From Pseudomonas sp. URIL14HWK12:I12 (lineage in GTDB: Bacteria > Pseudomonadota > Gammaproteobacteria > Pseudomonadales > Pseudomonadaceae): DNA of 64,000 bases. The notes below the pieces were generated by a model, which was given only the letters and a program-made list of their open reading frames with translations, did no database searches and was not told the DNA's origin. Shown here one piece after another: positions 1 to 8,962 of this stretch. Each line of letters starts with the position of its first letter. Position 1 is the stretch's first letter. A program made the translations under genes and the position numbers. The DNA lies in contig NZ_QEQL01000007.1 of the NCBI RefSeq assembly GCF_003097135.1, positions 186,001 through 250,000 of the forward strand, in the 5' to 3' direction.

Positions 1-101
1 AGGCCCACGGTCATGATCACCGCCGCCGACACCGCCCCCGCGCTGAGCCACACCGCTGGCGCGCCGCTTGCGACCCAGCCGGCAAATTTTTGTTTCTTCA
101 C
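1..101 (-). CDS. pstA: Phosphate ABC transporter permease PstA (N-terminal part only)
   Basis: Only about 33 codons lie in the window; the gene runs off the left edge. The translation reads VKKQKFAGWVASGAPAVWLS and continues into a hydrophobic segment, matching the expected cytoplasmic lead and first membrane span of PstA, the second inner-membrane permease of the PstSCAB phosphate importer. I chose the GTG at 101 because AAGG lies about 8 bases upstream. An alternative in-frame GTG at 119 would overlap the pstC stop as GTGA. Either way it is translationally close to pstC and in the same operon. Confidence 0.82.
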   Translation of the reverse strand, partial: MKKQKFAGWVASGAPAVWLSAGAVSAAVIMTVG

Positions 102-115
102 CCTGCCTACCTTGC

Positions 116-2413
116 TCACAGCGACGAGTACTTCTTGCGAAGACGCTGGCGGATCACCTCGGCCAGGGTATTCATCACGAAGGTGAACAGCAGCAACACC
201 AGCGCCGCCAGAAACAGCACACGATAGTGGCTGGAGCCCACCTCAGCCTCCGGCATCTCCACCGCCACGTTCGCCGCCAGGGTACGCATGCCCTCGAACA
301 GGTTCATGTCCATGATGGGCGTGTTGCCGGTGGCCATCAGCACGATCATGGTTTCACCCACAGCGCGGCCCAGCCCAATCATCAGCGCCGAGAAAATACC
401 GGGGCTGGCGGTGAGGATCACTACGCGAGTGAGCGTTTGCCACGGCGTGGCGCCCAGCGCCAGCGAGCCATGGGTCAGGCCCCGGGGCACGCTGAAAATG
501 GCGTCTTCAGCGATCGAATAAATGGTCGGGATCACCGCAAAGCCCATTGCCAGGCCCACCACCAGCGCGTTGCGCTGGTCGAAGCCCAGGCCCAGGTAAG
601 TGCCGACCCACTGGCGCATGTCACCGCCGAACAACAGGGTTTCCAGGCGCGGGCTCAACCACAGCGAAAGGGCCACCACCATCAGTATCACCGGGATCAG
701 CACGGCGCTTTCCCAGCCGGGGGCGAGGCTGAGCCGCCAGTCAGCGGGCAACCGGCTCCAGCACCAGCCGGCCAGCACGATGCCCACTGGCAGGAACAAC
801 AGCAGCGCAAAGATGCCAGGCAAATGGCCTTCGACATAGGGCGCCAGGAACAGGCCGGCAATGAAGCCGAGAATCACCGTGGGCATGGCTTCCATCATCT
901 CGATCACCGGCTTGACCTTGCGGCGCATGGGCGCTGCCATGAAGTAGGCGGTGTAGATGGCGGCGGCGATCGCCAGCGGGGCGGCCAGCAACATGGCGTA
1001 GAGCGCTGCCTTGAGGGTGCCGAAGGTCAGCGGCGCCAGGCTCAGCTTAGGCTCGAAATCGCTATTGGCGGCAGTGGACTGCCAAACGTACTCGGGCTTG
1101 TCGTAGTTCTCATACCAAACCTTGTCCCACAGCGCGCTCCAGGACACTTCCGGGTGCGGGTTGCTCAAGCCGAAAGGAAACCAGCGGCCCTGCTCCTCGA
1201 CCAGCACATGGTCGGCCCGAGGCGACAGCGCCAGCGCATCGCCTCGGCGCACCACCTGTTGGGTCAAAAGGGTGCGGTGGGCGGTACTGTGGAACACACC
1301 CAACACGCCGTCATGGTCCAGGGCGATGAAGCCCTTGCGGCGCTCTTCGGCACGGATGAACTCGATCGGCGCGTCACCGAGCTTGAAATCACGGATGTGG
1401 TTCAGCCGGGGCTCGCCGTCGACATCACGCGCCATGAACCATTGGCTGATTGTCCCCTTGGAGGTACCGATCATCAGCGAGGTGCCCCCGACCAGCTGGC
1501 GGCTGGCGGTGACTTCGGCCTTGCCGTCTTCAAGTAGCTTGTAACGACCATTGAGGCTGCGCTGGCGCAAGTCGAACACATCGGCCTGGGCGCGGCCGTT
1601 GATGACGTACAGCCATTGCTGGCGCGGATCGAGAAACAGTGCCTTGACCGGTTCGGTCATTTGCGGCAGCAGGATATTGGCCTGTTCACGGCGGTTCTGC
1701 CCTGCAAGGGTGCCTGCAGGTGCGTCGTCACGTTCGACCACCGACAGCACACTGAGCGCCGCGCCGCTCGAGCCGGCGATCAGCAGGGTCGTATCGGACA
1801 CCGTGATCGCGACCTGCTCCAGCGGCTGGCCATGGGTGTCCACGGTCAGGGGTGCCTTGCCGTAGGGGAACTCCAGCACAGGGCTGACGACCTTGACGTT
1901 ATCGGGGTATTCCAGCTTGTAGCTGGTGCGCATCACCAGCGCCTGCCCGTTGGACAGCCCTGCTACCAACCAAGGCGTGCCAGGCTGGCTTTTGGCGACC
2001 GACACCAGATGCACACCAGGCGGAATCGGCAATGCGATACGCTGCAATGGCGCGCCAGTTTGGGTGTTGAAGAACACCACTTCGCCCTGGCTGGAAACCC
2101 GCAGGCCCACCAGGTTCTGCTCTTCGACCGTGAGCAGCAGGGGCTTGCCCGCCTCTTGCAGCCAGGCAGGGGCCACCATCGGCTGGGCGCTCAGGCTGGC
2201 GCCCTGGAACAAGGGCAACACCACCCAGGCGAGATAGAAGAAGATCAGGGTAACCGCTGCCAGCACACCCAACCCGCCTACCAGGACATAGCCGCGGGTG
2301 AGCCGATCGACCCACGCGCGCAGGCGCCGCTTGCGCCGAAACGCAGGCGCATTGAAGTCGATGCGGTGCGCCGGGTAGCCGGGCGCCACCGGTGGGGGGG
2401 TCAGGTCGTTCAT
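116..2413 (-). CDS. pstC: Phosphate ABC transporter permease PstC, long pseudomonad form
   Basis: Inner-membrane permease of the high-affinity phosphate importer. The protein is about 765 residues, far longer than the ~320-residue enterobacterial PstC. It has an N-terminal membrane span near residues 40-65, then about 400 residues of predicted periplasmic sequence, and only then the multi-span permease domain (roughly 460-760). The permease domain carries an EAA-type loop (ALGATPWQTLTRVVILTAS) that should contact the PstB ATPase. The ATG at 2413 is preferred over the upstream GTG at 2419 because TAGGG is well spaced for it. It is followed directly by pstA and preceded by pstS. A terminator-like hairpin separates it from pstS, so PstS is probably made in excess over the permeases. 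Confidence 0.93.
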   Translation of the reverse strand: MNDLTPPPVAPGYPAHRIDFNAPAFRRKRRLRAWVDRLTRGYVLVGGLGVLAAVTLIFFYLAWVVLPLFQGASLSAQPMVAPAWLQEAGKPLLLTVEEQNLVGLRVSSQGEVVFFNTQTGAPLQRIALPIPPGVHLVSVAKSQPGTPWLVAGLSNGQALVMRTSYKLEYPDNVKVVSPVLEFPYGKAPLTVDTHGQPLEQVAITVSDTTLLIAGSSGAALSVLSVVERDDAPAGTLAGQNRREQANILLPQMTEPVKALFLDPRQQWLYVINGRAQADVFDLRQRSLNGRYKLLEDGKAEVTASRQLVGGTSLMIGTSKGTISQWFMARDVDGEPRLNHIRDFKLGDAPIEFIRAEERRKGFIALDHDGVLGVFHSTAHRTLLTQQVVRRGDALALSPRADHVLVEEQGRWFPFGLSNPHPEVSWSALWDKVWYENYDKPEYVWQSTAANSDFEPKLSLAPLTFGTLKAALYAMLLAAPLAIAAAIYTAYFMAAPMRRKVKPVIEMMEAMPTVILGFIAGLFLAPYVEGHLPGIFALLLFLPVGIVLAGWCWSRLPADWRLSLAPGWESAVLIPVILMVVALSLWLSPRLETLLFGGDMRQWVGTYLGLGFDQRNALVVGLAMGFAVIPTIYSIAEDAIFSVPRGLTHGSLALGATPWQTLTRVVILTASPGIFSALMIGLGRAVGETMIVLMATGNTPIMDMNLFEGMRTLAANVAVEMPEAEVGSSHYRVLFLAALVLLLFTFVMNTLAEVIRQRLRKKYSSL

Positions 2414-2466
2414 CCGCACACCCTAACGGCGTCATGTGACAGAAAGATTACATCGCTCAGGCATGC

Positions 2467-2498
2467 CAAAACCCCGTCTGCGCTAAGCGAAACGGGGG
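2467..2498 (-). terminator. Hairpin with T run between pstS and pstC (partial terminator)
   Basis: Read on the minus strand there is a CCCCGT / ACGGGG stem followed by TTTT, lying between the pstS stop and the pstC start. Its place inside an operon suggests partial termination or mRNA end protection, giving more substrate-binding protein than permease. This is inferred from structure only. Confidence 0.65.
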
Positions 2499-2515
2499 AT
2501 GGGCGGCACCTGCCA

Positions 2516-3505
2516 CTAACGTGCAGCAGGCGATTTTCCGGCGTTGAGCCCCAGCTCGACCAGGGTGCGCTGCACCACCTTGGCCGGCAAAGGAATATAG
2601 CCATCCCTGACCACCACCTGCTGCCCTGCCTGCGACAGCATCAGCTTGATGAACTCCCCTTCCAGCGCAGGTAGCGGCTGATTGGGCGCCTTGTTCACGT
2701 AGACGTACAGATAGCGCGCCAAGGGATAGGTGCCATTGAGCGCGTTGGTTTCGTTGTCTTCTATGTAGGGCCCGCCGGCCTGGCGCGCCAAGGGTACAGT
2801 GCGTACGTTGGCAGTGCGATAGCCGATGCCCGAATAACCGATGCCGTTGAGCGAAGTGCTGATGGCCTGAACCACCGCTGCGGAGCCGGGCTGCTCGTTC
2901 ACAGTAGGCTTGAAGTCGCCCTTGCACAGCGCCTGTTCCTTGAAGAAGCCATAGGTACCGGACACCGAGTTACGCCCGAACAACTGCAACGGTTTGTCGG
3001 CCAGGTCGCCCTTCACGCCCAGATCGCCCCAGGTCTTCACCAGCGCCGGTGCACCGCACAAGCGAGTGGAGGAAAAGATCGCATCGGCCTGGGCCAGCGT
3101 CAGTCCGGCGATGGGGTTGTCCTTGTGCACGAACAGCGCCAACGCATCCACCGCCACCGGGACCGCAGTGGGCTTGTAGCCATACTTCTGCTCGAAGCCC
3201 TGCAGCTCGACATCCTTCATTTTGCGGCTCATTGGCCCCAGGTTGGAGGTGCCGGCGATGAGCGCCGGGGGGGCGGTCGATGAACCGGCCGCTTGCACCT
3301 GCACGTTCACGCTGGGGTATTCGCGGCGAAAGGCTTCGGCCCAGAGGGTCATCACGTTGGCCAACGTGTCGGAGCCGACGCTGTTGAGGTTGCCCGCAAT
3401 ACCGCTGGTTTTCTGGTACACCGCCAGCGCCGGGTCGACCTCGGCCTGTGCCACGTTGAGGCAGGCCATGAGGGCAAGCACGCCAGCGTACAGCTTGAAG
3501 GTCAT
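2516..3505 (-). CDS. pstS: Phosphate ABC transporter periplasmic binding protein PstS
   Basis: Periplasmic phosphate-binding protein delivering Pi to PstC/PstA. The start at 3505 (MTFKLYAGVLALMACLNVAQ...) gives a clean signal peptide ending near residue 21 and has AGGAG about 8 bases upstream; the longer reading frame to 3553 has no such features. Mature-protein motifs typical of PstS are visible, including SVGSDTL, QAAGSSTAPPAL and GRNSVSGTYGFF, the last two being phosphate-contact loops in the family. Length of about 329 residues is normal. It is first gene of the pst operon, downstream of a Pho box at 3581-3598. Confidence 0.93.
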   Translation of the reverse strand: MTFKLYAGVLALMACLNVAQAEVDPALAVYQKTSGIAGNLNSVGSDTLANVMTLWAEAFRREYPSVNVQVQAAGSSTAPPALIAGTSNLGPMSRKMKDVELQGFEQKYGYKPTAVPVAVDALALFVHKDNPIAGLTLAQADAIFSSTRLCGAPALVKTWGDLGVKGDLADKPLQLFGRNSVSGTYGFFKEQALCKGDFKPTVNEQPGSAAVVQAISTSLNGIGYSGIGYRTANVRTVPLARQAGGPYIEDNETNALNGTYPLARYLYVYVNKAPNQPLPALEGEFIKLMLSQAGQQVVVRDGYIPLPAKVVQRTLVELGLNAGKSPAAR

Positions 3506-3566
3506 ACCAGCGCTCCTGGCAGGCTTGGGGGAAAGGGCCAGGATCAGACGCATCCGGCGGCGCCAC

Positions 3567-3598
3567 TTTATGAAAATTGCATGACACTAATATGACTG
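3567..3598 (-). promoter_or_regulatory. Pho box and -10 region of the pstS promoter
   Basis: On the minus strand two 7-base repeats, CAGTCAT and GTGTCAT, are separated by 4 bases (positions 3598-3581), matching the CTGTCAT-N4-CTGTCAT PhoB site. A CATAAA hexamer at 3572-3567 is a plausible -10. This predicts PhoB-dependent induction of pst under phosphate starvation. Confidence 0.8.
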
Positions 3599-3632
3599 GC
3601 CCGGCGCCACTCAGGCACCGGGCCAACCCGGC

Positions 3633-4922
3633 TCAACGCTTTTTCGCCAGCAGATACAGCCCCACCAGCACGCCGATCACGCAAACGCCCGCCACGTAAA
3701 CGGCAGGCCCCATGGGGTCGGTCTTCATCATGATGCTGACCGCCATGGGCGTAAGCCCCCCGAATACGGCGTAGGCCAAGTTGTAGGAAAACGACAGGCC
3801 ACTGAAGCGCACCACCGGCGGGAACGCCTTGACCATCACATAAGGCACTGCGCCGATGGTACCCACCATTAGCCCGGTCAGGGCATAAAGCGGGAACAGC
3901 CAGCCTGGGTGGGTGCCCAGCGTGTGATAGAGCAGCCAGGTGCAGATGCCCAACCCCAGGCTACCCAGCACGAACACGCGCCCGGCCCCGGCACGGTCGG
4001 CCCAATAGCCCGCGCCGATGCAGCCCAGGCTCAGGAACACGATGGCGATGCTGTTGGCCTGCAAGGCTTCGCGCGGGGTGAAGCCGAAGAGCTTCTGCAA
4101 CAGCGTGGGCGTCATCAGGATCACCACCACGATGGCTGCTGACAGCAGCCAGGTCAGCAGCATCGAAACCACCACCGCACCCGGGTGATCGCGCAGCACG
4201 GCGCGCAACGGCAGCTCGGCAGCAAGGGCCTTGCGTTGTTGCAGCTCGGCGAATACCGGCGTTTCATGCAGCCAGCGGCGCAGGTACACCGCAAAAAAAC
4301 CGAACACGCCGCCCAGCAGGAAAGGAATGCGCCAGGCGAAATCGGCCAGTTGCTGAGCGTCGTAAACGCTGTTGATGGCCGTGGCCACCAGCGAGCCGAG
4401 CAGGATGCCCGAGGTCAGGCCGCATGTCAGCGTTCCGCAGGCAAACCCTACGTTGCGCCCGGGCACGTGCTCGGAGACGAATACCCAGGCACCCGGCACC
4501 TCGCCGCCGATAGCGGCACCCTGGATCACACGCAGCACCAGCAGCAGGATGGGCGCAGCCATGCCGATCTGCGCGTAGGTAGGCAGCAGGCCCATCAGCA
4601 GGGTCGGCAGCGCCATCATGAAGATGCTCAGGGTAAACATCTTCTTGCGCCCCAGCAGATCACCGAAGTGCGCCATCACGATCCCGCCCAGCGGCCGGGC
4701 CAGATAGCCGGCGGCAAAGATGCCGAAGGTCTGCACCTGCCGCAGCCAGTCAGGCATTTCTGCGGGAAAGAACAGGTTCCCTACGACTGTTGCGAAAAAC
4801 ACGAAGATGATGAAGTCGTAAAACTCCAACGCACCGCCCAATGCGGCCAGGGAAAGCGTCTTGTAGTCACTGCGGGTCAACGGCCGTGCGTTGGGCACGG
4901 CGTCGGAAGGCACACTGCTCAT
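3633..4922 (-). CDS. MFS transporter, metabolite:H+ symporter (MHS) type
   Basis: A 429-residue, 12-span major facilitator protein. N-terminal features typical of the MHS (citrate / alpha-ketoglutarate / proline-betaine) branch are visible: GGALEFYDFIIFVFFA in the first span, LARPLGGIVMAHFGD and DLLGRKKMFTLSIF for the conserved loop between spans 2 and 3, and RVIQGAAIGGEVPGAWVFVSEH in span 4. The start at 4922 (MSSVPSD...) is chosen over the longer frame because of AAGAGAAA upstream and family length. The substrate cannot be told from sequence; an organic acid or betaine is likely. A GC-rich stem (CCGGGccaaCCCGG at 3618-3631) lies just past its stop but lacks a T run. Confidence 0.85.
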   Translation of the reverse strand: MSSVPSDAVPNARPLTRSDYKTLSLAALGGALEFYDFIIFVFFATVVGNLFFPAEMPDWLRQVQTFGIFAAGYLARPLGGIVMAHFGDLLGRKKMFTLSIFMMALPTLLMGLLPTYAQIGMAAPILLLVLRVIQGAAIGGEVPGAWVFVSEHVPGRNVGFACGTLTCGLTSGILLGSLVATAINSVYDAQQLADFAWRIPFLLGGVFGFFAVYLRRWLHETPVFAELQQRKALAAELPLRAVLRDHPGAVVVSMLLTWLLSAAIVVVILMTPTLLQKLFGFTPREALQANSIAIVFLSLGCIGAGYWADRAGAGRVFVLGSLGLGICTWLLYHTLGTHPGWLFPLYALTGLMVGTIGAVPYVMVKAFPPVVRFSGLSFSYNLAYAVFGGLTPMAVSIMMKTDPMGPAVYVAGVCVIGVLVGLYLLAKKR

Positions 4923-5079
4923 GGGATTTCTCTTATAAGTGAAGGCTGGCAGGCGTGCGAAGATAGCAAATAGCTTGAAAAAGCACATATATCTGTGGTT
5001 GAACGGTTATGCGCGCCATTGCAGCTCTATATACTGAGCCGCTCATCATCGTTCAACGCCCGGGCCAGAGGCATCCCGC

Positions 5080-5481
5080 ATGATCGAACTCGAACAGGAA
5101 GATCCGATACCCCAAGGCGATCTCGCTTTGCAGATCACAGCCCTGCCACGCGAAACCAACGGTTTCGGCGATATCTTCGGTGGCTGGCTGGTCCAGCAGA
5201 TGGACCTCGCCGGCACCGCCATGGCCAGCAAGCTGGCCGGCGGCCGCGTAGCCACGGTCGCCATCGATCGCATGGCCTTCCTGGTTCCTGTTTCAGTCGG
5301 GGCACAGCTCTCCTTCTATACCCGCACCCTTGAAACCGGTCGCAGCTCGATCCGCATGATGGTCGAAGTGTGGAGCGACGACCCGCTGTCGAGTGAATGG
5401 CGCAAGGTGACCGAGGCCACCTTCGTGTTCGTGGCCATCGACAGCCGCGGCCGCACGCGCTCGGTGCCCCGGCGCAGCTAA
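5080..5481 (+). CDS. Acyl-CoA thioesterase, YciA/hotdog family
   Basis: A 133-residue single-hotdog protein. The signature region TNGFGDIFGGWLVQQMDLAG (about residues 26-45) matches the YciA/ACOT family, where the Asp in this helix is catalytic. It would hydrolyse acyl-CoA to free acid and CoA in the cytosol, often with broad chain-length range. ATG at 5080 follows a short intergenic region divergent from the MHS transporter. A second member of the same family sits at 38123-38611. Confidence 0.85.
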   Translation: MIELEQEDPIPQGDLALQITALPRETNGFGDIFGGWLVQQMDLAGTAMASKLAGGRVATVAIDRMAFLVPVSVGAQLSFYTRTLETGRSSIRMMVEVWSDDPLSSEWRKVTEATFVFVAIDSRGRTRSVPRRS

Positions 5482-5539
5482 ACTTGGCGGCGCCTGCGTG
5501 GTCAATCGCCCACGCAACGTTCAGAACGAGGAAGTTCGC

Positions 5540-6439
5540 ATGCCAACGCCGAAGGTCGAAGCGGTAAACCTGGGTGATCTCAAATGCTGGCGCATCGATG
5601 ATGGCCGCGCCGAATTACTGGTCACCGAGCAGGGTGCGCAAGTCGTCAGCTACCGCCGGCACGGCGAGCAGCCACTGATATGGCTGAATGACCACGCCCT
5701 CTTCAAGCCGGGCACCCCCATCCGCGGGGGGGTACCGGTGTGCTGGCCGTGGTTCGGCAACCTCGCGAAAAACCCCGACACCGTTCAGGCCATGCGCCAA
5801 GCGGATGACACTGCGCCGGCCCACGGCTTGGTGCGGGCAGTGAACTGGGTGCTCGAAGGTATCGACAGCTCGGCGGGCCCGGTGCGTGCCACTTTCACCC
5901 TGCCCCAGGCCAACGGCCAATTGCCTGGCTGGCCACATCAGGCTGAGCTGCGCCTGACGATCGAGCTGGGTGACGACCTGTTCATCGACCTGACCACCCG
6001 CAACCTCGGCCAGCAGCCGATCACGCTGAGCCAGGCGTTGCACACCTATTTCGCGGTAAGCGATGTGCGCCAGATCAGCGTGGACGAGGTCGCAGGCCTC
6101 GAATACATCGAAACCCTCGAAAACTGGGAAACCCGCACCCAGCAGGGCGCGCTGGAAGTGGCCGGTGAAACCGACCGCATCTACCTGGCCACGCCCCAGC
6201 GGCTGGCCATCAATGATCACGAATGGAAGCGTCGGGTGCTCATCGACACTCACGGTTCGGCATCCGCTGTGATCTGGAACCCCTGGATCGAGCGGGCTGC
6301 GGCGTTCGTAGACATGGCCGACGATGGCTGGCAGCACATGTTCTGCATCGAAACCGCCAACGTGCTTGGTGACGTTGTCGCCCTGGCACCGGGCGAACGT
6401 CACAGCCTGGGCTATCGCCTGAGCACCGAAGCCCTCTAG
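5540..6439 (+). CDS. D-hexose-6-phosphate mutarotase (aldose 1-epimerase family)
   Basis: A 299-residue YeaD-like enzyme interconverting alpha and beta anomers of glucose-6-phosphate. Family motifs are GVPVCWPWFGN near residue 72, HGLVRAVNW near residue 95 (catalytic His region), and LSQALHTYFAVSD near residue 173. The start at 5540 (MPTPKVEAVN) is preferred because GAGGAAG lies 6-7 bases upstream; the earlier in-frame ATG at 5498 has no ribosome site. Its stop codon overlaps the stop of the convergent gene by 4 bases (CTAG). Confidence 0.87.
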   Translation: MPTPKVEAVNLGDLKCWRIDDGRAELLVTEQGAQVVSYRRHGEQPLIWLNDHALFKPGTPIRGGVPVCWPWFGNLAKNPDTVQAMRQADDTAPAHGLVRAVNWVLEGIDSSAGPVRATFTLPQANGQLPGWPHQAELRLTIELGDDLFIDLTTRNLGQQPITLSQALHTYFAVSDVRQISVDEVAGLEYIETLENWETRTQQGALEVAGETDRIYLATPQRLAINDHEWKRRVLIDTHGSASAVIWNPWIERAAAFVDMADDGWQHMFCIETANVLGDVVALAPGERHSLGYRLSTEAL

Positions 6440-6972
6440 AGGTCTTGCTCCCTGACCACCCGCACGGTCGACGCATCCATCGCATAGGCGGCGTCGGCCA
6501 TGTCGTTGCTCACCTTCTCGACCTTCAGCGTGCCGATCGCCCAGAGCGGCGTGTAGATGTCGGCCAGCTTGAGCCCCTTGGGGTAACGCACCAGGATCAG
6601 CTGGTTGGGGGGCGGTGGCGGCACATGGATGCAGGCTCCTGGGTAGGGCACCAGAAAAAACACCGTGCTACGGCCCTTGGCGTCGGTTTCCAACGGGACG
6701 GGGTAGCCACCGATGCGAATCCGTTTGCCGTCCATCCCCGAGACCGTCTTGGCCGAATACATCACCGCAGGTAGGCCCTTGGGGTTCTTCAGGCCGCCTT
6801 TGTTGGTGAACTGCCCGGCCGATTCAGGCGAGTTGTGGTCGATCTCCGGCATCTGCTCCAAGGCCTTCTGATCGGACTTGGGCATCAGCGCGAGCCAGTC
6901 GGTCTCGGGCGGTTCAGCGGCCATGGCCGCCGCGCTGGCCAGTATCAGGGAAAACAACAGTGCTCGCAGCAT
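6436..6972 (-). CDS. DUF3299-like exported protein
   Basis: A 178-residue protein with signal peptide (MLRALLFSLILASAAAMAAE), so periplasmic or membrane-anchored. The body contains GYPVPLE, FFLVPYPGACIHVPPPPPNQ and PLWAIGTLKVE, a pattern I associate with DUF3299 proteins, which are often encoded near MacB/lipoprotein export genes. Here there is no such neighbour. Function is unknown. The start at 6972 has GAGG about 9 bases upstream; the ATG at 6993 lies in the terminator stem of the upstream gene and lacks a ribosome site. Confidence 0.75.
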   Translation of the reverse strand: MLRALLFSLILASAAAMAAEPPETDWLALMPKSDQKALEQMPEIDHNSPESAGQFTNKGGLKNPKGLPAVMYSAKTVSGMDGKRIRIGGYPVPLETDAKGRSTVFFLVPYPGACIHVPPPPPNQLILVRYPKGLKLADIYTPLWAIGTLKVEKVSNDMADAAYAMDASTVRVVREQDL

Positions 6973-6994
6973 CGGCGGCAGCCTCGCAGGCATG

Positions 6995-7017
6995 AAAAAG
7001 GGCGCATTCTAGCGCCC
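6995..7017 (-). terminator. Rho-independent terminator after the GlsB/YeaQ-like gene
   Basis: Minus-strand stem GGGCGC / GCGCCC with a 6-base loop, followed directly by TTTTT (6999-6995). It sits 6 bases past the stop of the gene ending at 7023. Confidence 0.85.
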
Positions 7018-7022
7018 TTCAT

Positions 7023-7271
7023 TCAGCTTTTCTTGCTGATCATGCCGTAGATCACCAGCAATACGATCGCGCCAACCAGCGCTCCGAGAAAGCCCGCTGC
7101 CTGGCCGGCCTGGTAGATGCCCAGTGCCTGGCCGCCGTAGGTTGCCAGCAACGAGCCGCCAATGCCCAGCAGCACGGTCATGATGAAGCCCATGCTGTCG
7201 TCGCCGGGTTTCAGAAACCGGGCCAGCAGGCCAACGATGAAACCGATGATGATCGTTCCGATAATCCCCAT
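7023..7271 (-). CDS. GlsB/YeaQ/YmgE family small membrane protein
   Basis: An 82-residue, glycine-rich inner-membrane protein with three short hydrophobic segments (GIIGTIIIGFIVGLLARFLKPG; FIMTVLLGIGGSLLATYGGQ; GFLGALVGAIVLLVIYGMI). This is the transglycosylase-associated / stress-response small membrane family. AGGAGAG lies just upstream of the ATG. Cellular role is poorly known, often linked to general stress. Confidence 0.88.
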   Translation of the reverse strand: MGIIGTIIIGFIVGLLARFLKPGDDSMGFIMTVLLGIGGSLLATYGGQALGIYQAGQAAGFLGALVGAIVLLVIYGMISKKS

Positions 7272-7345
7272 GACACTCTCCTGATAGCGTGCCGCATAAC
7301 GCGGCGTCAGCCATCAGAGGCCCCTGGGCTGGCGTTGGTTCCGAC

Positions 7346-8422
7346 TCAAACCAGAGCCTGTACCTGTGCAATGCGTTTTTCCAAGGTCGCCGCGTCGCTG
7401 CAGCGCAGCGTCGCATGCCCCACCTTGCGCCCGGCCTTGAAGGCCTTGCCATAGTGGTGCAAGTGGCAATCCTCGACCGCAAGCACCGCTGGCACTTCGG
7501 GAACGCTGCCGATGAAGTTGATCATGGCGCTTTCGCCCACTTTGGCCGTGGAGCCCAGCGGCAGGCCGGCCACGGCCCGCAAATGGTTCTCGAACTGGCT
7601 GCATTCGGCGCCTTCGATGGTCCAGTGCCCGGAGTTGTGCACCCGCGGTGCGATCTCGTTGGCCTTCAGGCCACCGTCGACCTCGAAGAACTCAAACGCC
7701 AGCACGCCGACGTAGCCCAGCTTGTCCAACACTCGGCCGGCGTAGTCTTCGGCCAGCGCCTGCAACGGGTGGTCGGCACTGGCCACCGACAGGCGCAGGA
7801 TGCCAGCCTCGTGGGTGTTGTGCACCAGCGGATAGAAGGCCGTCTCGCCGTCGCGGCCACGCACCGCCACCAGCGAAACCTCACCGGTGAAGGGCACGAA
7901 GCCTTCGAGCAGGCACGGCACGCTGCCCAGTTCAGCGAAGGTGCCGGCCACGTCGGCGGCACTGCGCAGTACCTTCTGGCCCTTGCCGTCATAGCCCAGG
8001 GTACGGGTCTTGAGCACTGCTGGCAGGCCGATGCTGGCGACTGCCGCTTCGAGGTCGGCCTGGGAAAGGATGTCGGCGAACGCAGGCGTCGGGATGCCCA
8101 ACTCCTTGAACATCGACTTTTCGAACAGGCGATCGCGAGCGATGCGCAGCGCCTCGGCGCTGGGGAACACAGGCACGAACTGCGACAGAAAGGCCACGGT
8201 CTCGGCCGGCACGCTCTCGAACTCGAACGTCACCAGATCGACTTCGTCAGCCAGCTGGCGCAGGTGATCCTGGTCGCCGTAGTCGGCACGCAGGTGCTCA
8301 CCCAAGGCAGCAGCGCATGCGTCGGGCGCCGGGTCGAGAAACGCGAAATTCATGCCCAGCGGAGTGCCCGCCAGGGCCAGCATGCGGCCCAACTGGCCGC
8401 CACCGATGACACCGATCTTCAT
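7346..8422 (-). CDS. purK: 5-(carboxyamino)imidazole ribonucleotide synthase PurK
   Basis: ATP-grasp enzyme of purine biosynthesis: AIR + ATP + bicarbonate to N5-CAIR. The true N-terminus is MKIGVIGGGQLGRMLALAG at 8422, giving 358 residues, the normal length; the open frame continuing to 8758 only overlaps purE. Visible motifs include RIARDRLFEKSMFKELGIPTP (grasp linker) and LVTFEFESV. It lies 10 bases downstream of purE, the usual purEK operon, with a possible Met start preceded by GAGGTT. Confidence 0.95.
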   Translation of the reverse strand: MKIGVIGGGQLGRMLALAGTPLGMNFAFLDPAPDACAAALGEHLRADYGDQDHLRQLADEVDLVTFEFESVPAETVAFLSQFVPVFPSAEALRIARDRLFEKSMFKELGIPTPAFADILSQADLEAAVASIGLPAVLKTRTLGYDGKGQKVLRSAADVAGTFAELGSVPCLLEGFVPFTGEVSLVAVRGRDGETAFYPLVHNTHEAGILRLSVASADHPLQALAEDYAGRVLDKLGYVGVLAFEFFEVDGGLKANEIAPRVHNSGHWTIEGAECSQFENHLRAVAGLPLGSTAKVGESAMINFIGSVPEVPAVLAVEDCHLHHYGKAFKAGRKVGHATLRCSDAATLEKRIAQVQALV

Positions 8423-8432
8423 GGTCTGAACC

Positions 8433-8924
8433 TCAAGCCTGGCGTGGGTCGCTGTTGTCGAGCACCGTGCGGGTCTGCTCGTCGCGGAACTGCTTGAGTG
8501 CCTGATGATACTGGGGATGCTTGGCACCCAGAATGCTGGCTGACAGCAAGGCAGCATTGATTGCACCGGCCTTGCCGATGGCCAGGGTTGCGACCGGCAC
8601 ACCGGCCGGCATCTGCACGATCGACAGCAGCGAATCGACCCCTGAGAGCATCGACGACTGGACCGGCACGCCCAGCACCGGCAGGTGGGTCTTGGCTGCG
8701 CACATGCCCGGCAGGTGGGCCGCGCCCCCGGCGCCAGCGATGATGACCTCGATGCCACGGCTTTCGGCCTGCTCGGCGTACTGGAACAGCAGGTCGGGAG
8801 TCCGGTGGGCCGAAACCACCTTCACCTCGAAGGGGATACCGAGCTTTTCCAGCATATCGGCGGTGTGGCTAAGGGTGGACCAATCGGACTTGGAGCCCAT
8901 GATCACGCCAACCAGTGCACTCAT
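8433..8924 (-). CDS. purE: N5-carboxyaminoimidazole ribonucleotide mutase PurE
   Basis: 163-residue class I PurE, converting N5-CAIR to CAIR. Hallmarks are GSKSDW near residue 10 (catalytic Ser and Asp), SAHRTPD near residue 41 and GAGGAAHLPGM near residue 70. First gene of purEK. The leader (8925-9112) contains a minus-strand terminator hairpin. Confidence 0.96.
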   Translation of the reverse strand: MSALVGVIMGSKSDWSTLSHTADMLEKLGIPFEVKVVSAHRTPDLLFQYAEQAESRGIEVIIAGAGGAAHLPGMCAAKTHLPVLGVPVQSSMLSGVDSLLSIVQMPAGVPVATLAIGKAGAINAALLSASILGAKHPQYHQALKQFRDEQTRTVLDNSDPRQA

Positions 8925-8962
8925 CGTCGAGCCTCATTCATCGTGGCGCCGTGCGGCGCGTC

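Noticed and set aside
68..1537. 489-residue open frame on the plus strand
   Set aside because: Lies entirely antisense to pstC; composition (Gln/His/Arg-rich) is that of a GC-rich shadow frame and no domain is seen.
8423..8758. N-terminal extension of purK
   Set aside because: Overlaps purE in another frame; Arg/Ser/Cys-rich sequence not found in PurK, and the GGGQLGRML motif sits right after the ATG at 8422.
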